Positions 41,601 to 51,874 of a stretch of 64,000 bases of DNA are shown here, piece after piece. How positions within the stretch are numbered: position 1 is the first letter of the stretch; every line of letters begins with the position of its first letter. Source of the stretch: Phymatolithon calcareum (Eukaryota; Rhodophyta; Florideophyceae; Hapalidiales). The DNA lies in contig OZ345378.1 of assembly GCA_977006965.1 (NCBI GenBank), positions 2,199,694-2,263,693 on the forward strand, read 5' to 3'. Below the pieces are notes generated by a model, which was given only the letters and a program-made list of their open reading frames with translations, had not been told where the DNA came from and did no database searches. A program made the position numbers and the translations under genes.

Positions 41601-43347
41601 CTCAAGTTGTCTGCATGACCAGACAGAGCACCACTATTTGTCCTCTACCCTAATGAAGTAATATGTTTCTGGCAATTGCGGTCGCTTCTTGATCAATTGC
41701 ATAACTTAATCTCGTAATAGTTCTTTTAAATTATGCTGATTTGGCTAGGAGTTCTTACGGTGCCCCAGTTTGTTACATGTGTATATACACGATGGAAAGG
41801 ATCTTTTCATATGATAGACCTGCCGATCTCTCATTTTTCAAGTTCAACTCCCGCAAACATCGCTGCTGTAGTTTAGGTGATCAGCAACCACACGGCAATC
41901 CCCAAATACCGTACACAGGTCGGAAAAGGTTGATCGTCTAATCTCTTTTCCATACCACTGCGATTCTAACACTTTTGTCACTTTTTCACAATCACAGCCA
42001 TTCTGACCCGCTACTCTCTATATCGATATATTGAGTACACCTAGTCTTCTTGTAACTTCTACATGTTTTATTCTGTCATACCTCTTTAAAGCTATTTATA
42101 GTCCCGACTTTTCCTATTGCGCCGTTGCGCCTCAGGCTTCGTACTTCGGAACCGTAGAGGGGGAAAGACCGCTCTCCTCAAGGAGCTATTAAAATACGGG
42201 CACATCTTTCCCATGCTTCTTGCAGAAGAACAATCAAGAAGTCGACGCTTATGCCCCACACAACCGTCATCGAGCACTTTTTCCAAATTGTAGCTCGGTA
42301 CCGGAAGTAAGAACAAGCATTGAAAACCTCTAGCTTCTGATTTTGTTGACAAAACGATGTTCCCTTCTCATGTTTTCTTGAGGACGAGAACTGAGCCTGT
42401 ACACCTTGACGAGTAATTTCAATTCTCGTAACACCTACAAGGACCTATCGTAGAGTGATTAGCGATGGAAACTGCACTCGACAACCGCGGTATTAGGCCA
42501 GTGTAGAATATGGCGAATTCGATTCATACGCTTTGTCAATACTACCTTTACTTGCCGTCTAGAACTCCTGTTCTTCATCTTCGGGCGAATGCAGAAGGGC
42601 TATTGCTTCCGCAATCCCATAAATACTCCATACACTCGTGGAAAAGGATTGTAACTGATGTTGGTTGATCTCCCTCTTCGTCACATTGCTTCCGCTTTGT
42701 CGAAGTAAGACTGGAACAAGAGACGTTAACGAACGTCTTGCGGGCAAAATAGAGCACAGATAAGAACAGTCTTCGAATTTGAATGCGGAGAATCCGTTTG
42801 AAGTACGAGGCGTTGTTTGACAGCCCGAGGCATTAACTTTAGTTTTTCGTGGTTGGCGATAATGAAATAATGAAAGAAAGAAAAACGTCTCCCATTGTTG
42901 CCAGGACGAAACGGCAATGTCTTGCATATTTTTGCCGCTTGGCGAGGAATCTGCGAAACATCCCGCTTTGCGACCGATCCAAATCGAGGTACAATTCTGA
43001 TCAATAGAGTTTGGCGCTGCTCAATGGGCACGTTGCAAAATAACAGCATCATTATTCGTCTACCGAAAATATTGCTTGCTGATAATCCAGGTCAATCACG
43101 TTACGATCAACATTCTTCTGCTTTAATTGGTGACGGTTTCGGTCGCACGCGCATTTTCACTCCATACCGCAGTGCCTTTCAGACGAATGTTGCATGTCAC
43201 ACTTATTTATGTACGAAGGAAGGCCTGATTTACTAGACGCCACGGGCACAACTTCGAGCCCTTGTGTCCATTCTTCTTGCATTTCACCTTCCATTGCTGA
43301 AATCAACCCATCTGGCACTTGGTAAGCGCGTGGGATATTGTGGCGCG
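38695..43347. other. 4.6-kb gene-poor region
   Basis: It contains GCC/GGCGCC repeats just upstream of the acyltransferase (38703-38730), the 43-bp-arm foldback at 39689-39798, and motif copies at about 39843-39863 and 40964-40982. Frames such as 42559-42927 (minus) and 40265-40660 (minus) show no recognisable domain. No RNA gene is supported. Confidence 0.4.
39689..39798. repeat. Long foldback: 43-bp arms, 24-nt loop
   Basis: 39689-39731 and 39756-39798 are reverse complements with a single mismatch (GTGTGC against GTGCGC). The loop is 39732-39755. The arms read outward from GAGGTTATACTTATC and close with CCAGAACCCTGG. It has the look of a foldback MITE or a small-RNA hairpin precursor. Confidence 0.85.
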
Positions 43348-45219
43348 ATGCAGCGGCTCAAGGAAATCGCACGCGGTGCGTCTCCAGAAAGAAAACTGGC
43401 AAGTCTCCAATCTGCAATCGGAAATGGAAACCTCGAGCCGTCAGCGCACTCGGAAGCTCAAGTTACCGGGTCCGATGTAAAAGCTAGAGATGGCAACCAA
43501 GCCAATGATGAGAAACGCACTGCGACAGAACATGCAGAAATTTCTTTTACTTCCTACGACAGCGCCGTTGTTGAGCAAGACCCTGAAAAGGATTTTTCAG
43601 GAAATGACAAACGCACAGTGGCGAGTGGCATCTATTCACTCCTCGAAGACCACCGCAACAAGTTAACTATTGCTCACGACACCAGCACTTCGCCGGAGAG
43701 AGAGAACGAAAAAGACAGCACCAGCTCGCCAAGCACCAGTGATGACTTCGCAACTATGCGCCAGTGCAGTTCATTAGCGCCGCCCGTCTTACTGAGAGAA
43801 GGCCATTCTGAATCTTTTCCCCAGCGTGAAGCAAACTCACTCACGCGCGCCTACAATGAAGACGACGTGAAGTGTGAGCAGGATGATCTACGATATCCTC
43901 ACCTCCGTGAGCTTTTGCAGAACAACATCAGTCAAGCCCCTGCTTCCATAAAACCCGGTAGCAATATTGTGAAACTAGACACAACTCCATGGGGAATGCC
44001 GGTCGCGCCCGCGGCACATGGCGAAGCCACATCGCTATTAGCTGGACTCGAGGCCTCGGAGCAGGCGATCGCAAGTTTGGATAACGACCAATGCACGTTG
44101 GAGATGATGAATTCACGACATTCGCTCCCGGCACCAAGCGCAAGGGTGCGTAGCGTGAGCGAGGAGACCACCTCCGCGCAGAGCGGGCGCAGACATAGTT
44201 CACTTCGGCCTGCAGTGCGCTTTTCGTCGACTGTTCCACACAGCCCCGATGCGGTGGCCTCCAGAGCGTCTGTACTTCCACGTGTGTCTATGGCACTCCC
44301 TCCAGGCTCGATTAGGGTGGAGAGAAGAAGGAGCACGCCAGTGCGTACTTCTATTCTACCGGCTGTATCGCCGGGCGTGCACTTGGGTGCGCGTCGAGAA
44401 GCATCTGTGGGACATTCCCAAACACTCTCATTGCAATTGCGCAAGACGCCGTCGCGAATCAGCCTGGCGCGACTGTTCCCGGCACGTGCCGAGCAGTGGG
44501 GTGCTGGGGTGCGTGCAGGCCTCCTTTATGCGCCGGAAGCCGAACATGACGGGCATGGGTCACGTGGCCTGCGAGCAACATTGTTGGCCGGACTTTCGGC
44601 GCAGCATGCACCTGAGACGCTTGTTCGACGCGGGGACACATTTACAGTGCGAGTAGTGGGCACCCATTTGCCGCGAGTGAGACGGGGTTTTGTGCGCGTG
44701 GCATATTCCGCCGCACGGGCAAAAGGATGGGGAAAGGACGCGAGTGCGAGTGTCATGGCCGTACATGTGGGATGCGCCGGTGATGGGACGAGGAAGGACG
44801 GGTACAAGGCGGTGCCGCACGGAGACTCACTGGTGGCTGCGGGACAAGGCGGCGTGAGAGTGCTCGCGGCGAGATTCGTGCTTGCGGAGACGAGGCAAGG
44901 TGCTACAGAACCGACGGCACCCGTGGCGGCAGTTGAGGCGGCGGTGAGATCGCGCGGCACAAGGGCGGTGGATGAGGAGATTGCATGGGAGATTGGGGAG
45001 GACGGGGATACAATGATGAGACGTGGAGCATTGGCCCTGAGGTTCGGATATTACTTTGTGCTTGGGGAACCGAGCGCAGCAAGGCTATACTGTGCCGCAT
45101 CGACACCCGAGCACGTGCGGCTGGTAGCGTTGGCCGGTGCTGGTGGTGGAGAGCGGCGTGAGGTCCCTGGCGTGAGTCGGATGCTTACATACGTGGTTAT
45201 TAGGGTGAGTGAGGCTTGA
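43348..45219 (+). CDS. Large unrecognised protein
   Basis: A 623-aa product from ATG 43348 (MQRLKEIARGASPERKLASL); the frame is open a little further upstream without ATG. Residues 1-220 are hydrophilic and Ser/Glu/Asp-rich. A short motif SNIVKLDTTPWGMPVAPAAH near residue 210 looks like a linear binding motif. Residues 280-400 are Arg/Ser-rich with repeated R-x-S-x-L-P-type phospho-site-like elements (RVSMALPPGS, RTSILPAVSP). From about 400 the sequence is better structured and Ala/Gly/Val-rich, suggesting a beta-rich domain (ETLVRRGDTFTVRVVGTHLP; MLTYVVIRVSEA at the end). I do not recognise it. There are no membrane segments. The long frame with biased composition supports coding. Confidence 0.6.
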   Translation: MQRLKEIARGASPERKLASLQSAIGNGNLEPSAHSEAQVTGSDVKARDGNQANDEKRTATEHAEISFTSYDSAVVEQDPEKDFSGNDKRTVASGIYSLLEDHRNKLTIAHDTSTSPERENEKDSTSSPSTSDDFATMRQCSSLAPPVLLREGHSESFPQREANSLTRAYNEDDVKCEQDDLRYPHLRELLQNNISQAPASIKPGSNIVKLDTTPWGMPVAPAAHGEATSLLAGLEASEQAIASLDNDQCTLEMMNSRHSLPAPSARVRSVSEETTSAQSGRRHSSLRPAVRFSSTVPHSPDAVASRASVLPRVSMALPPGSIRVERRRSTPVRTSILPAVSPGVHLGARREASVGHSQTLSLQLRKTPSRISLARLFPARAEQWGAGVRAGLLYAPEAEHDGHGSRGLRATLLAGLSAQHAPETLVRRGDTFTVRVVGTHLPRVRRGFVRVAYSAARAKGWGKDASASVMAVHVGCAGDGTRKDGYKAVPHGDSLVAAGQGGVRVLAARFVLAETRQGATEPTAPVAAVEAAVRSRGTRAVDEEIAWEIGEDGDTMMRRGALALRFGYYFVLGEPSAARLYCAASTPEHVRLVALAGAGGGERREVPGVSRMLTYVVIRVSEA

Positions 45220-46239
45220 GAGACCCATAAAATATGGGATGGTATCCAACTACTCCCTATGATCACAGGGGGGAACTTGTAAGTCAGTGAAAGCTGTTTT
45301 TATTTTAGAAGTCCTCAACGCCAGCATTCACCAACACCAGAGCAGCTTCCCGTTATTAGCTTCTCAGCGTTCTATCATCCTACTTCCGAAACGGAATACG
45401 TTACATTATCATTTTTTCTGACATATGGATCTCCAAGGCCAGAAGTTTGTCTATCGCCGTTTTGGTTTCTTCTTCCCAAGATCCTTCTACTCTTGACCTG
45501 CATCGCATTTATATCACAGGGTTTGCTTTCTCGTTAGTATCGAAGCAAATTTTATATCTTTTTATTCTTCCTTTTCGATCTATTCTTGAAGTCGGCGGGG
45601 GCACTCGTGTTTGGGGGTCACGAACCCGCATAGAGCTCGCTCAGTACTGTATCGTAGGAGCTCGTGCTCCTTCAGATAGCGGATATCCCTCTCCTCAGGC
45701 TGTATATCCACTTCTTTTCTTGCGTAATGTGTTTTCTTCTCGATTTTGTCCTTCTCTCGCAGAAACCTCAGTGCGAACTGCCCTCCGAGTTGCGCTGTAC
45801 TTATCTTAGACGGCGTAATTCTGCAGAGGGCTCGCATTCGGGCGTGCACTCGTTTCGCGTAGTTGTCGAAGGCAACAGAGAAGAACAGACCCTCCGCTTG
45901 GTTAATCTGCGCTTCCACTGAATTTGTCCATGGCATGAGGCGTAACGCGTAGTCCCATTTACTTATGATCACGGGAGTTAGCATCTATACAGGCCCTTAT
46001 TGTTCCCGCTAAAGTAACTGGAAAGCAGGGGACGCCCCTGTTCTCGCCTTTCCTCTTTCTCAGTTCCTCTACCAACCATTCTAACTCAATTCGGCTGCTC
46101 ATAATTGCGGTTCATGAAACGTCCATATTCTAGTGTCGTATTGCTGGAGCCTTATTAGCATCGGGTTCCTACCTCATCCCTGGAAAATAATGGCACTATA
46201 AAATTCTAACGGGCATAATCGATAGAGCATATCTAAGCG
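45220..46239. other. Intergenic stretch, no gene seen
   Basis: AT-rich spacer with a TACTGTATC copy near 45643. Frames at 45447-45984 on both strands have no recognisable content. Confidence 0.35.
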
Positions 46240-46397
46240 ATGTCTTGTACGCGGCGTACAAGACATTACGCGAAGTCTGACATAGTGGTTTACTGTAATG
46301 TATGTCGCGTACAGTACGCCACATACAATATAAACCACTATGACATAGTGGTTTATAATAAGAAGGCGAAGTCTGACATGTCAGACTTCGCCTTCTT
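46240..46397. repeat. Cluster of three adjacent hairpins
   Basis: 46240-46266 is a 13-bp-arm palindrome with a 1-nt centre. 46281-46342 is an imperfect cruciform with 12-bp outer arms CATAGTGGTTTA / TAAACCACTATG and inner GCGTAC / GTACGC pairing. 46360-46397 is a perfect 38-bp palindrome. The outer arm is repeated at 46344-46355, and the segment GCGAAGTCTGACAT occurs both at 46270 and in the last palindrome, so the units are related. Confidence 0.85.
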
Positions 46398-46421
46398 TGT
46401 CGAATACAGAATGCCGAAAAC

Positions 46422-47026
46422 ATGAGACCTGTTTCAGCGCTCAGAATACTGGAACGAGCCAGATCAAAGAAAATGAGCCTTCTGGCCGTCCCAAGGGAGG
46501 AAAGAGACGTGAAGGAATTGCAAAGGGCTAGTCGCGACATATCGGCAATGCTACATCACGACCTTTTCGAGACGGCACTGTCCTTCCTCAAGCAAGGATT
46601 TACAGCAAAATCGTTGCTGAACTTGCTCTTCAAAGACAAAGGAGATATCTTGCAGTCCAACAGAAATAGGAAAATTTCGTTCGATCTGCCGGGGTCCAGA
46701 CCGGTGAACATCAGACTCCCGAAAGCATGAATAGTCTGGAACACTCTGGGAGACCGGTCACCGATGCTGTCTTGGTGTGTACTAATCTACCGACCGCGCG
46801 CGGCAGGTCTTTTTCTTGTGGAATGACAGGCCTAGTACTTCTGAGTGACCATCATGTTTTCATTGCTAGCGGCGAACGAAGCTACTTTAAGGTAGTATTG
46901 TGGATACTCCTCGCACAGAAGATAAGCCCGGCTTTACGAATATGGCGTGAGCGAACTGATACGAATTTGCTTTATGATTTTTTCGAGCTATTAAATCGCC
47001 CCTCAATTGATGGGGTCCGACACTAG
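46422..47026 (+). other. Two short overlapping frames, possible decayed gene
   Basis: Frame 46422-46730 (102 aa, starting MRPVSALRILERARSKKMSL) and frame 46727-47026 (99 aa) overlap by the four bases ATGA. Both have mixed, protein-like composition with predicted helices (HHDLFETALSFLKQGFTAKS; FKVVLWILLAQK) but no family I recognise. They begin 25 bases after the hairpin cluster and lie directly before the kinase-like pseudogene. They may be remnants of the same locus in different frames. Confidence 0.3.
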
Positions 47027-47106
47027 CGGAAGTAGAAAGTACAATGCGAATGATCCAATGATCTAGTTTTATCACAACTACGACGAGAAAAACTACCATA
47101 AAATTC

Positions 47107-48384
47107 ATGATCACACACAGTATTCAAATTCACGCTTCCTGGGAGGCTGCCATTTTTGTCAAGCGACAGCTCACGAGCGCGAACGCCCGTAGAGCCAGTC
47201 CAGCCAAGAAAAGAAACTGGCAAATGATGATCGCTTCACTTTTCATCCGCAAAATCGCTTCATCTTGTGCTGCTCAGCTTCACGTCGGAGCTGCTCAAGT
47301 GTTACTGGTGTGTCTTCAGAAGGGACGCAAAGCCATGATCTCGGGTATCCATCAGTTCTACATTAAGCGTGAGACTGGGTGCCATTTCGGAGGTCTGATT
47401 TCGGAGTCGTCAAACCCGGAGCACTTCAATCTGCTGCTGAAATTCTTCAGGACAGTTGACGGAGTATACCGGCTCGAGTTTGTGTTTGATTACTACGGCA
47501 TTCGGTACCACATGCTCCTGAAACACAATGATAAAGTGGAACCTTGTCTTGAAAATGCCCTCTTGGGCAAAGTCGCCCAGGATCTAAAGGAAAACTGTGC
47601 TTATGAGGATGGAGTGTGGAAGTGCATGGACGTTTTCTGGCCCGTTATCGCGAAGGATTCACTCGAACGAGCGGGAAAACAACTGAGAAGGCGACGATGA
47701 AGACTCGCTTCCAGCGAAAGGAGACTATCAATATTCAACTTCTCACCAAGGAGGATAGGGTCTTTTCTGAACGGCCTCACAATGAGTGTAGATTTTATCC
47801 TTTTTCCGAACCGATACTCAGCCTATGTCCCTGCGCCGTACGTGTGTTCGCTGTGGAAGAAATTGAATTTCTTCAGGAAGAATGGATCAATGTCTTCAAA
47901 GCCAAGATTGGCGACAATTTGGTTTGCATGAAAGTTGCTCCCGCTGGGGATTTGCGGGCTGAGATTGAGGCTTTGTTAAATGCTCCGCATCATCCTCACG
48001 TGAATCATCCATTGCTGGGAGTCGTCGATGCCGGGAATGGGTACATAGAAAAGTTTATGATTCCGTTCATAGAAGGAAAGATGCTTTCGAGTGTTAGGCA
48101 GGCTACAGAAGAGCAAAAGAAGAGGTGGAAAAAGCAACTTTCTGATGCAGTGTCGTCTCTGCATGAGGCTGGCGTCACTTGGGGGGGTTTGTGCAAAGAA
48201 AAACGTAATGATCGATGAGGAGACAGACAGTGTGATAGTATTTGATTTCGCATTCAGTTATTTCGATGGACAGGTGGCCTCTGAGCGGATGAGCCTTGAA
48301 GCCGAGAAAGTGAATGACCTCGCGATGCTTGTCTGCTTGAATGAGTTTATTGATAATTTACCTTTAGAGCGGAAATCTCCATAG
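47107..48384 (+). pseudogene. Kinase-like gene broken by frameshifts
   Basis: Three frames continue one another. 47107-47700 (197 aa) is an N-terminal region of unknown fold. 47697-48218 overlaps it by ATGA, and a further frame runs from the G7 run at 48181-48187 to a stop at 48384. Across the last break the sequence reads like a protein kinase: VCMKVAP (the beta-3 Lys), IEKFMIPFIEGKML (hinge), LHEAGVTWGG followed after the shift by KNVMIDEE (catalytic-loop Asn) and VIVFDFAFSY in place of DFG. The WG-x-K-x-N-V-x-ID layout is that of fungal-type kinases rather than HRD kinases. The first catalytic-loop Asp is replaced by Gly. It is probably inactive or decayed; a G-run sequencing error could explain the second break only. 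Confidence 0.6.
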
Positions 48385-48687
48385 GAAAGCTGATTCGAGG
48401 TTGAATTTGGAAAAAGGAATATCGTTTCATCCACCCTAAACTCGATACTGAAAGTATATTGTACATTTTTGATGTTTCAACGCCAGAATCAATCTTTGGT
48501 GACGTACCTGGACTAAACGTGAAGCCGCAGTCAAAATCAATAACGATAGGATAGAATGGAAGAAGCTTAGGCCCTCGAATCGCTGCTACACCACTACGGG
48601 AAAAGGCAAAATGAATGAATGAATTTTTTTATGGTAGTGTTCGGATCCTTCTTCCTTTTCATTCGTTATTTAATGCGGTAAGACCGC
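48385..48687. other. Intergenic stretch, nothing seen
   Basis: AT-rich spacer between the kinase-like pseudogene and the LINE fragment. No feature is supported. Confidence 0.3.
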
Positions 48688-49300
48688 TCACACGGAAGGT
48701 GAGCAGCTAAAGCTGTTCTGCAGCAGCATGTCATTGTTATGAAATTTGAGTATGTCTAAGGATCTCGCACGGCATAGCTCTTCCACGGTTTTTGCACCCA
48801 CTCTACCAAAAAACTTACGTCTCGAGATGGAACGTCCACCACACCTTAAAATCAGGTAATCGGCAGTTTCTTTGCAGCCAGAATTACAGGCTTTGCATAT
48901 TGGGTCGTACAGCATTGTGATATTCCAAGTGATTCGCCAAAACAGCCTTCAGTCCCGGTGGGGATAATGTTTCTCGAAGATTGTCTTCTCCGGGTTCACT
49001 TCTTTGCAATTTCCACATTCCATACCTTCCAGCCTTGGAAACGCATCGTTTACGTATTCCAGTGCTCTCAATTTTCATGTTCATTCGGAGCCCGTTCATG
49101 GCTCTTTCAATGGCTTTCAGATTCTCTACCTCATCTTTATCACGAGTACTATACCTTTACCTAATGTTTCCGTATGCTGCGACGGCATGTTCTCCAACGT
49201 AACATTTGGGGGCGATCGAGTCGAACTTTCCGATAAAATGCTTGTTTCTCAGGAGCGTTAGATCAACGGAAAATTGTACGATGTGACACTCATTTTATGT
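48688..49300 (-). pseudogene. Decayed LINE-type retrotransposon 3' fragment
   Basis: Read on the minus strand, the segment gives LRNKHFIGKFDSIAPKCYVG, an in-frame stop, then DKDEVENLKAIERAMNGLRM. After a frameshift near 48900 comes PICKACNSGCKETADYLILR with a following C. The CxxCx5ETxxYxxxxC pattern corresponds to the zinc-binding tail found after the reverse transcriptase of non-LTR elements. The preceding region fits the thumb/connection part, where conserved ERAMNGLRM-type helices occur. No catalytic RT motif remains. The outer limits are estimates. Confidence 0.55.
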
Positions 49301-50409
49301 GGAGTTACATTATTTTAGGTTAGCCCTCCAGCTTTTAAATCTCGAGCCTTAGACTAAATTCGCGATCGCTAAATTTGTATCTACCAGCTCTCGGGATGAT
49401 GTCATATTCCTCGAGTTATTTCTGCAAGAAGAGTCGTGAGGACTCTTCTTCGAAGTGGATGCGTTCAGAAGAAAAGGTTGACTTATGCTTCCACGGTTCT
49501 CTACTAGCTATCTCTATCAGGTCGGCTTAAGTAGTCGTTCTGAAACACTTCGAGAATTCTCTGCGACTCGAGCAGTGTCAGATGCAGATTATTATGAGCA
49601 CTGATCCGGTTTACGGCATAAAGACACAGAGTCGTTACTTGACTTTGATTGTAGCAAACGGAACACTTCATAGTTTTAGAATCTCAGTTGGTTGCTTGGC
49701 TTCACACGACATCAGCTTCCCGGTGCCTCGCTCGCAGAACCGGCGCGTGGCGGCACAGTGGTAGTGCGGGCCGTACGCGAGAACTACTTATTGAGTGGGT
49801 GGCGCCTCCCAGGCGTACTCGGTTACGGGGGAAGACGGTGTGTGAAGTAGGATGTGTGTACTTGTACTTGATTCCGAGTTGCCGAGTTTAATGAGATGGG
49901 AAACTAGTCTAGCTTATATAGTATCCATCTACAGGGGGGATCTCGACACTGATTTGGCTTAGACTGTAGTCTATTGCAGATATTGAACCGCACGCTAATT
50001 GAGATGCTTCGGTTCGCAACGTATGCGTGCCGTTAGATGCTAGCAAGACTATCTGCAAAGCTTACGCTACATGATGTAGCGTAAGCTTTGCAGATATAGT
50101 CTTGAGAGCTGTGCTCGGTGCTCTGCACAGCAAGCTATTGTTTCGGTTAGGTCTTCTGTAGGCTATTGTCGGTACGCAACCGACAATATTATTTGTGTTC
50201 TCGTCTTGAACGTCAATCACGGGTGATCGTTGCTTGACCGTTGACTGGCTCGATGAGGGTGTGCCAGGCTGAGCACATATAACCGATAAATGAACGGTTC
50301 ATATGTCGAGGGAACACTATCTGCCTGGCTGACGAGCGATGAGAGATGATAGATACTTCTCGCAAGATCGAATATGCGACAAATATCATCTCCGGCACGA
50401 ATGAGTGGT
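49301..50409. other. Intergenic region with hairpins
   Basis: No protein gene is seen. It holds a 10-bp-arm hairpin at 49426-49450, a long foldback at 50045-50103 and a 9-bp-arm hairpin at 50165-50187 (ATTGTCGGT / ACCGACAAT). Confidence 0.45.
50045..50103. repeat. Near-perfect foldback, 22-bp perfect inner arms
   Basis: 50051-50072 and 50074-50095 are exact reverse complements around a single G. After a 2-nt bulge (AT) the stem continues with AAGACT (50045-50050) and AGTCTT (50098-50103). No loop to speak of, so it would extrude as a cruciform or form a long RNA hairpin. Confidence 0.85.
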
Positions 50410-50613
50410 TTAACCCCTTCTTGGGCGCCTCAGACGACAATTATTTTTGATGTTGTACACTCTACCACAGGAATCTCTCAGATCCCCGCCAGCCTTTCCG
50501 CATATCCTTTTCTTGTTGCAGGCGTCAGTGTAGCAACATTTCTTGGCTGAAGCGGATGACACAAATATGACGAAAAAGAGCATCAAAGAGAAGATAATCT
50601 TACTGGAAACCAT
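50410..50613 (-). CDS. Small secreted cysteine-rich protein (putative)
   Basis: A 67-aa product from ATG 50613. Residues 1-23, MVSSKIIFSLMLFFVIFVSS and ASA, form a textbook signal peptide with an AxA cleavage site. The mature part is about 44 residues, strongly basic, with six Cys (KKCCYTDACNKKRICGKAGG, then SCGR and NNCR) and an Arg-rich end, as in small disulfide-bonded secreted peptides. A longer in-frame extension upstream (to 50937) would bury the signal peptide and is probably not used. I recognise no family and assign no activity. The short length makes chance a possibility, but a signal peptide followed by regularly spaced Cys is unusual by chance. Confidence 0.45.
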   Translation of the reverse strand: MVSSKIIFSLMLFFVIFVSSASAKKCCYTDACNKKRICGKAGGDLRDSCGRVYNIKNNCRLRRPRRG

Positions 50614-51874
50614 GGCAAATGATGTAGTTTGTCGGTTTTTTCGGAGCAGTTCTGTCCAGACTTGGCACATAGATCCGCTCTGCAAGCCAGCATGGTGGTC
50701 ATTGCGCGCCTCTTTTCCCTTTTTCGTGCGTCTGTACCAAGGTTGATGGCCAAGCCATGGTCGCCGCTCGAAGACGAAGCCGTCCCTGCCCGTCGTTTCC
50801 TTCTTCCCTTCCGTTGTTCGTCTTGTCGTAAGAGGCGCAGTGTCGTCCGTTCGGCTATCACCAAGCTTATCACTCTTTCCGACTAGAGTCGTCGTTGTCT
50901 CCGTTCCCGATGGCTCGCGCTCGTGCACGTTCCACACGACCGCTAGAATTCTCGGAAGGCTACCGCGCTTACCCTCATCACCGGGACAATCGTGTTGCGC
51001 TCGTTGAGCTTCCGAAACCCAGTACGGCGTAGCCTCACGCCGTGACTGATCATCACGCCCGCTTGTGTTCCCGCAAAGCCCAGGGAGTGCTCCGATGTCG
51101 ATCTACACGCTTACTCTGTCTGGTGTGCCCTATTTATGGCGGGTATTGTTGGCTTGTCTTTCTTTCCTCCTCTTTTTGTCTTGTCTCTCCCGCTCTTTTT
51201 CTCTATCTCATCTCTTGGAGTTGTCTTTCCCATGTGGCGTCGGTTTCTTTTGGAGCCTGGCGCTACAATAAGTAAAGTAGCAAGGTCAAGAAGTCTTTGC
51301 TGGCTTATCCCGCCTTTCTCAACCTGTCTTTTGGATCGAAAGCAACCACTGCTATCTCTATCTGCCTCTGTTCTTCGCCTCTACGTATTTCACAGGAAAA
51401 ACCATTTCCTGCATTCATGTTCCGTTCATGAGTGTAGAGTAATCCTTACTTAGATCCCGGTACAAAGGGTCAAGGCACCTTCAGAAACGGTATGCGTACA
51501 AACATTGTACCGTTACAGCAGCCAGACGAGCGCGCCTGTCATAAGTGCGCCGCTCGTCGACTGAGAGTTAGATCATATGTTAGAGTCTCCAGATTATTCC
51601 GCCCGACGGCTACATAGTCCAGAGGGCGGGAAAACCCCAAGTAAACCGCTACCGCACTTTCCTACAACTAGGTTTTTCCCCTAGTTGCCATATTGATCAA
51701 TTCCAAACTAGGTGAGTCTGCAGACACGGTCAAACCACACATACGGGTGTGCCCGCAAAGCGTGCGCGGCAAACACGTAACCCATATTCGAATCGTCTCG
51801 TGCAGCGCGAGGCACATTTTTCTCGAAAAATCGGACTTCGCTTGCTAATCGTGCTGGCGAAATCTCAAGCCGTA
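50614..51874. other. Spacer and probable 5' region of the gypsy element
   Basis: No recognisable gene. The part nearest 51874 should include the retroelement leader and perhaps its 5' LTR, but without a 3' LTR to compare with I cannot define it. Short inverted repeats occur near 51486-51515 (ACGGTA...TACCGT). Confidence 0.35.

Noticed and set aside
42559-43052. Overlapping minus-strand frames
   Set aside because: Compositionally unremarkable and without motifs; probably chance.
50611-50937. N-terminal extension of the Cys-rich peptide to 175 residues
   Set aside because: It would place a clear signal peptide in the middle of the protein.
51000-51874. A defined 5' LTR and primer-binding site for the gypsy element
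   Set aside because: The 3' LTR is missing, so LTR limits cannot be set by comparison, and no convincing tRNA-complementary site was seen.
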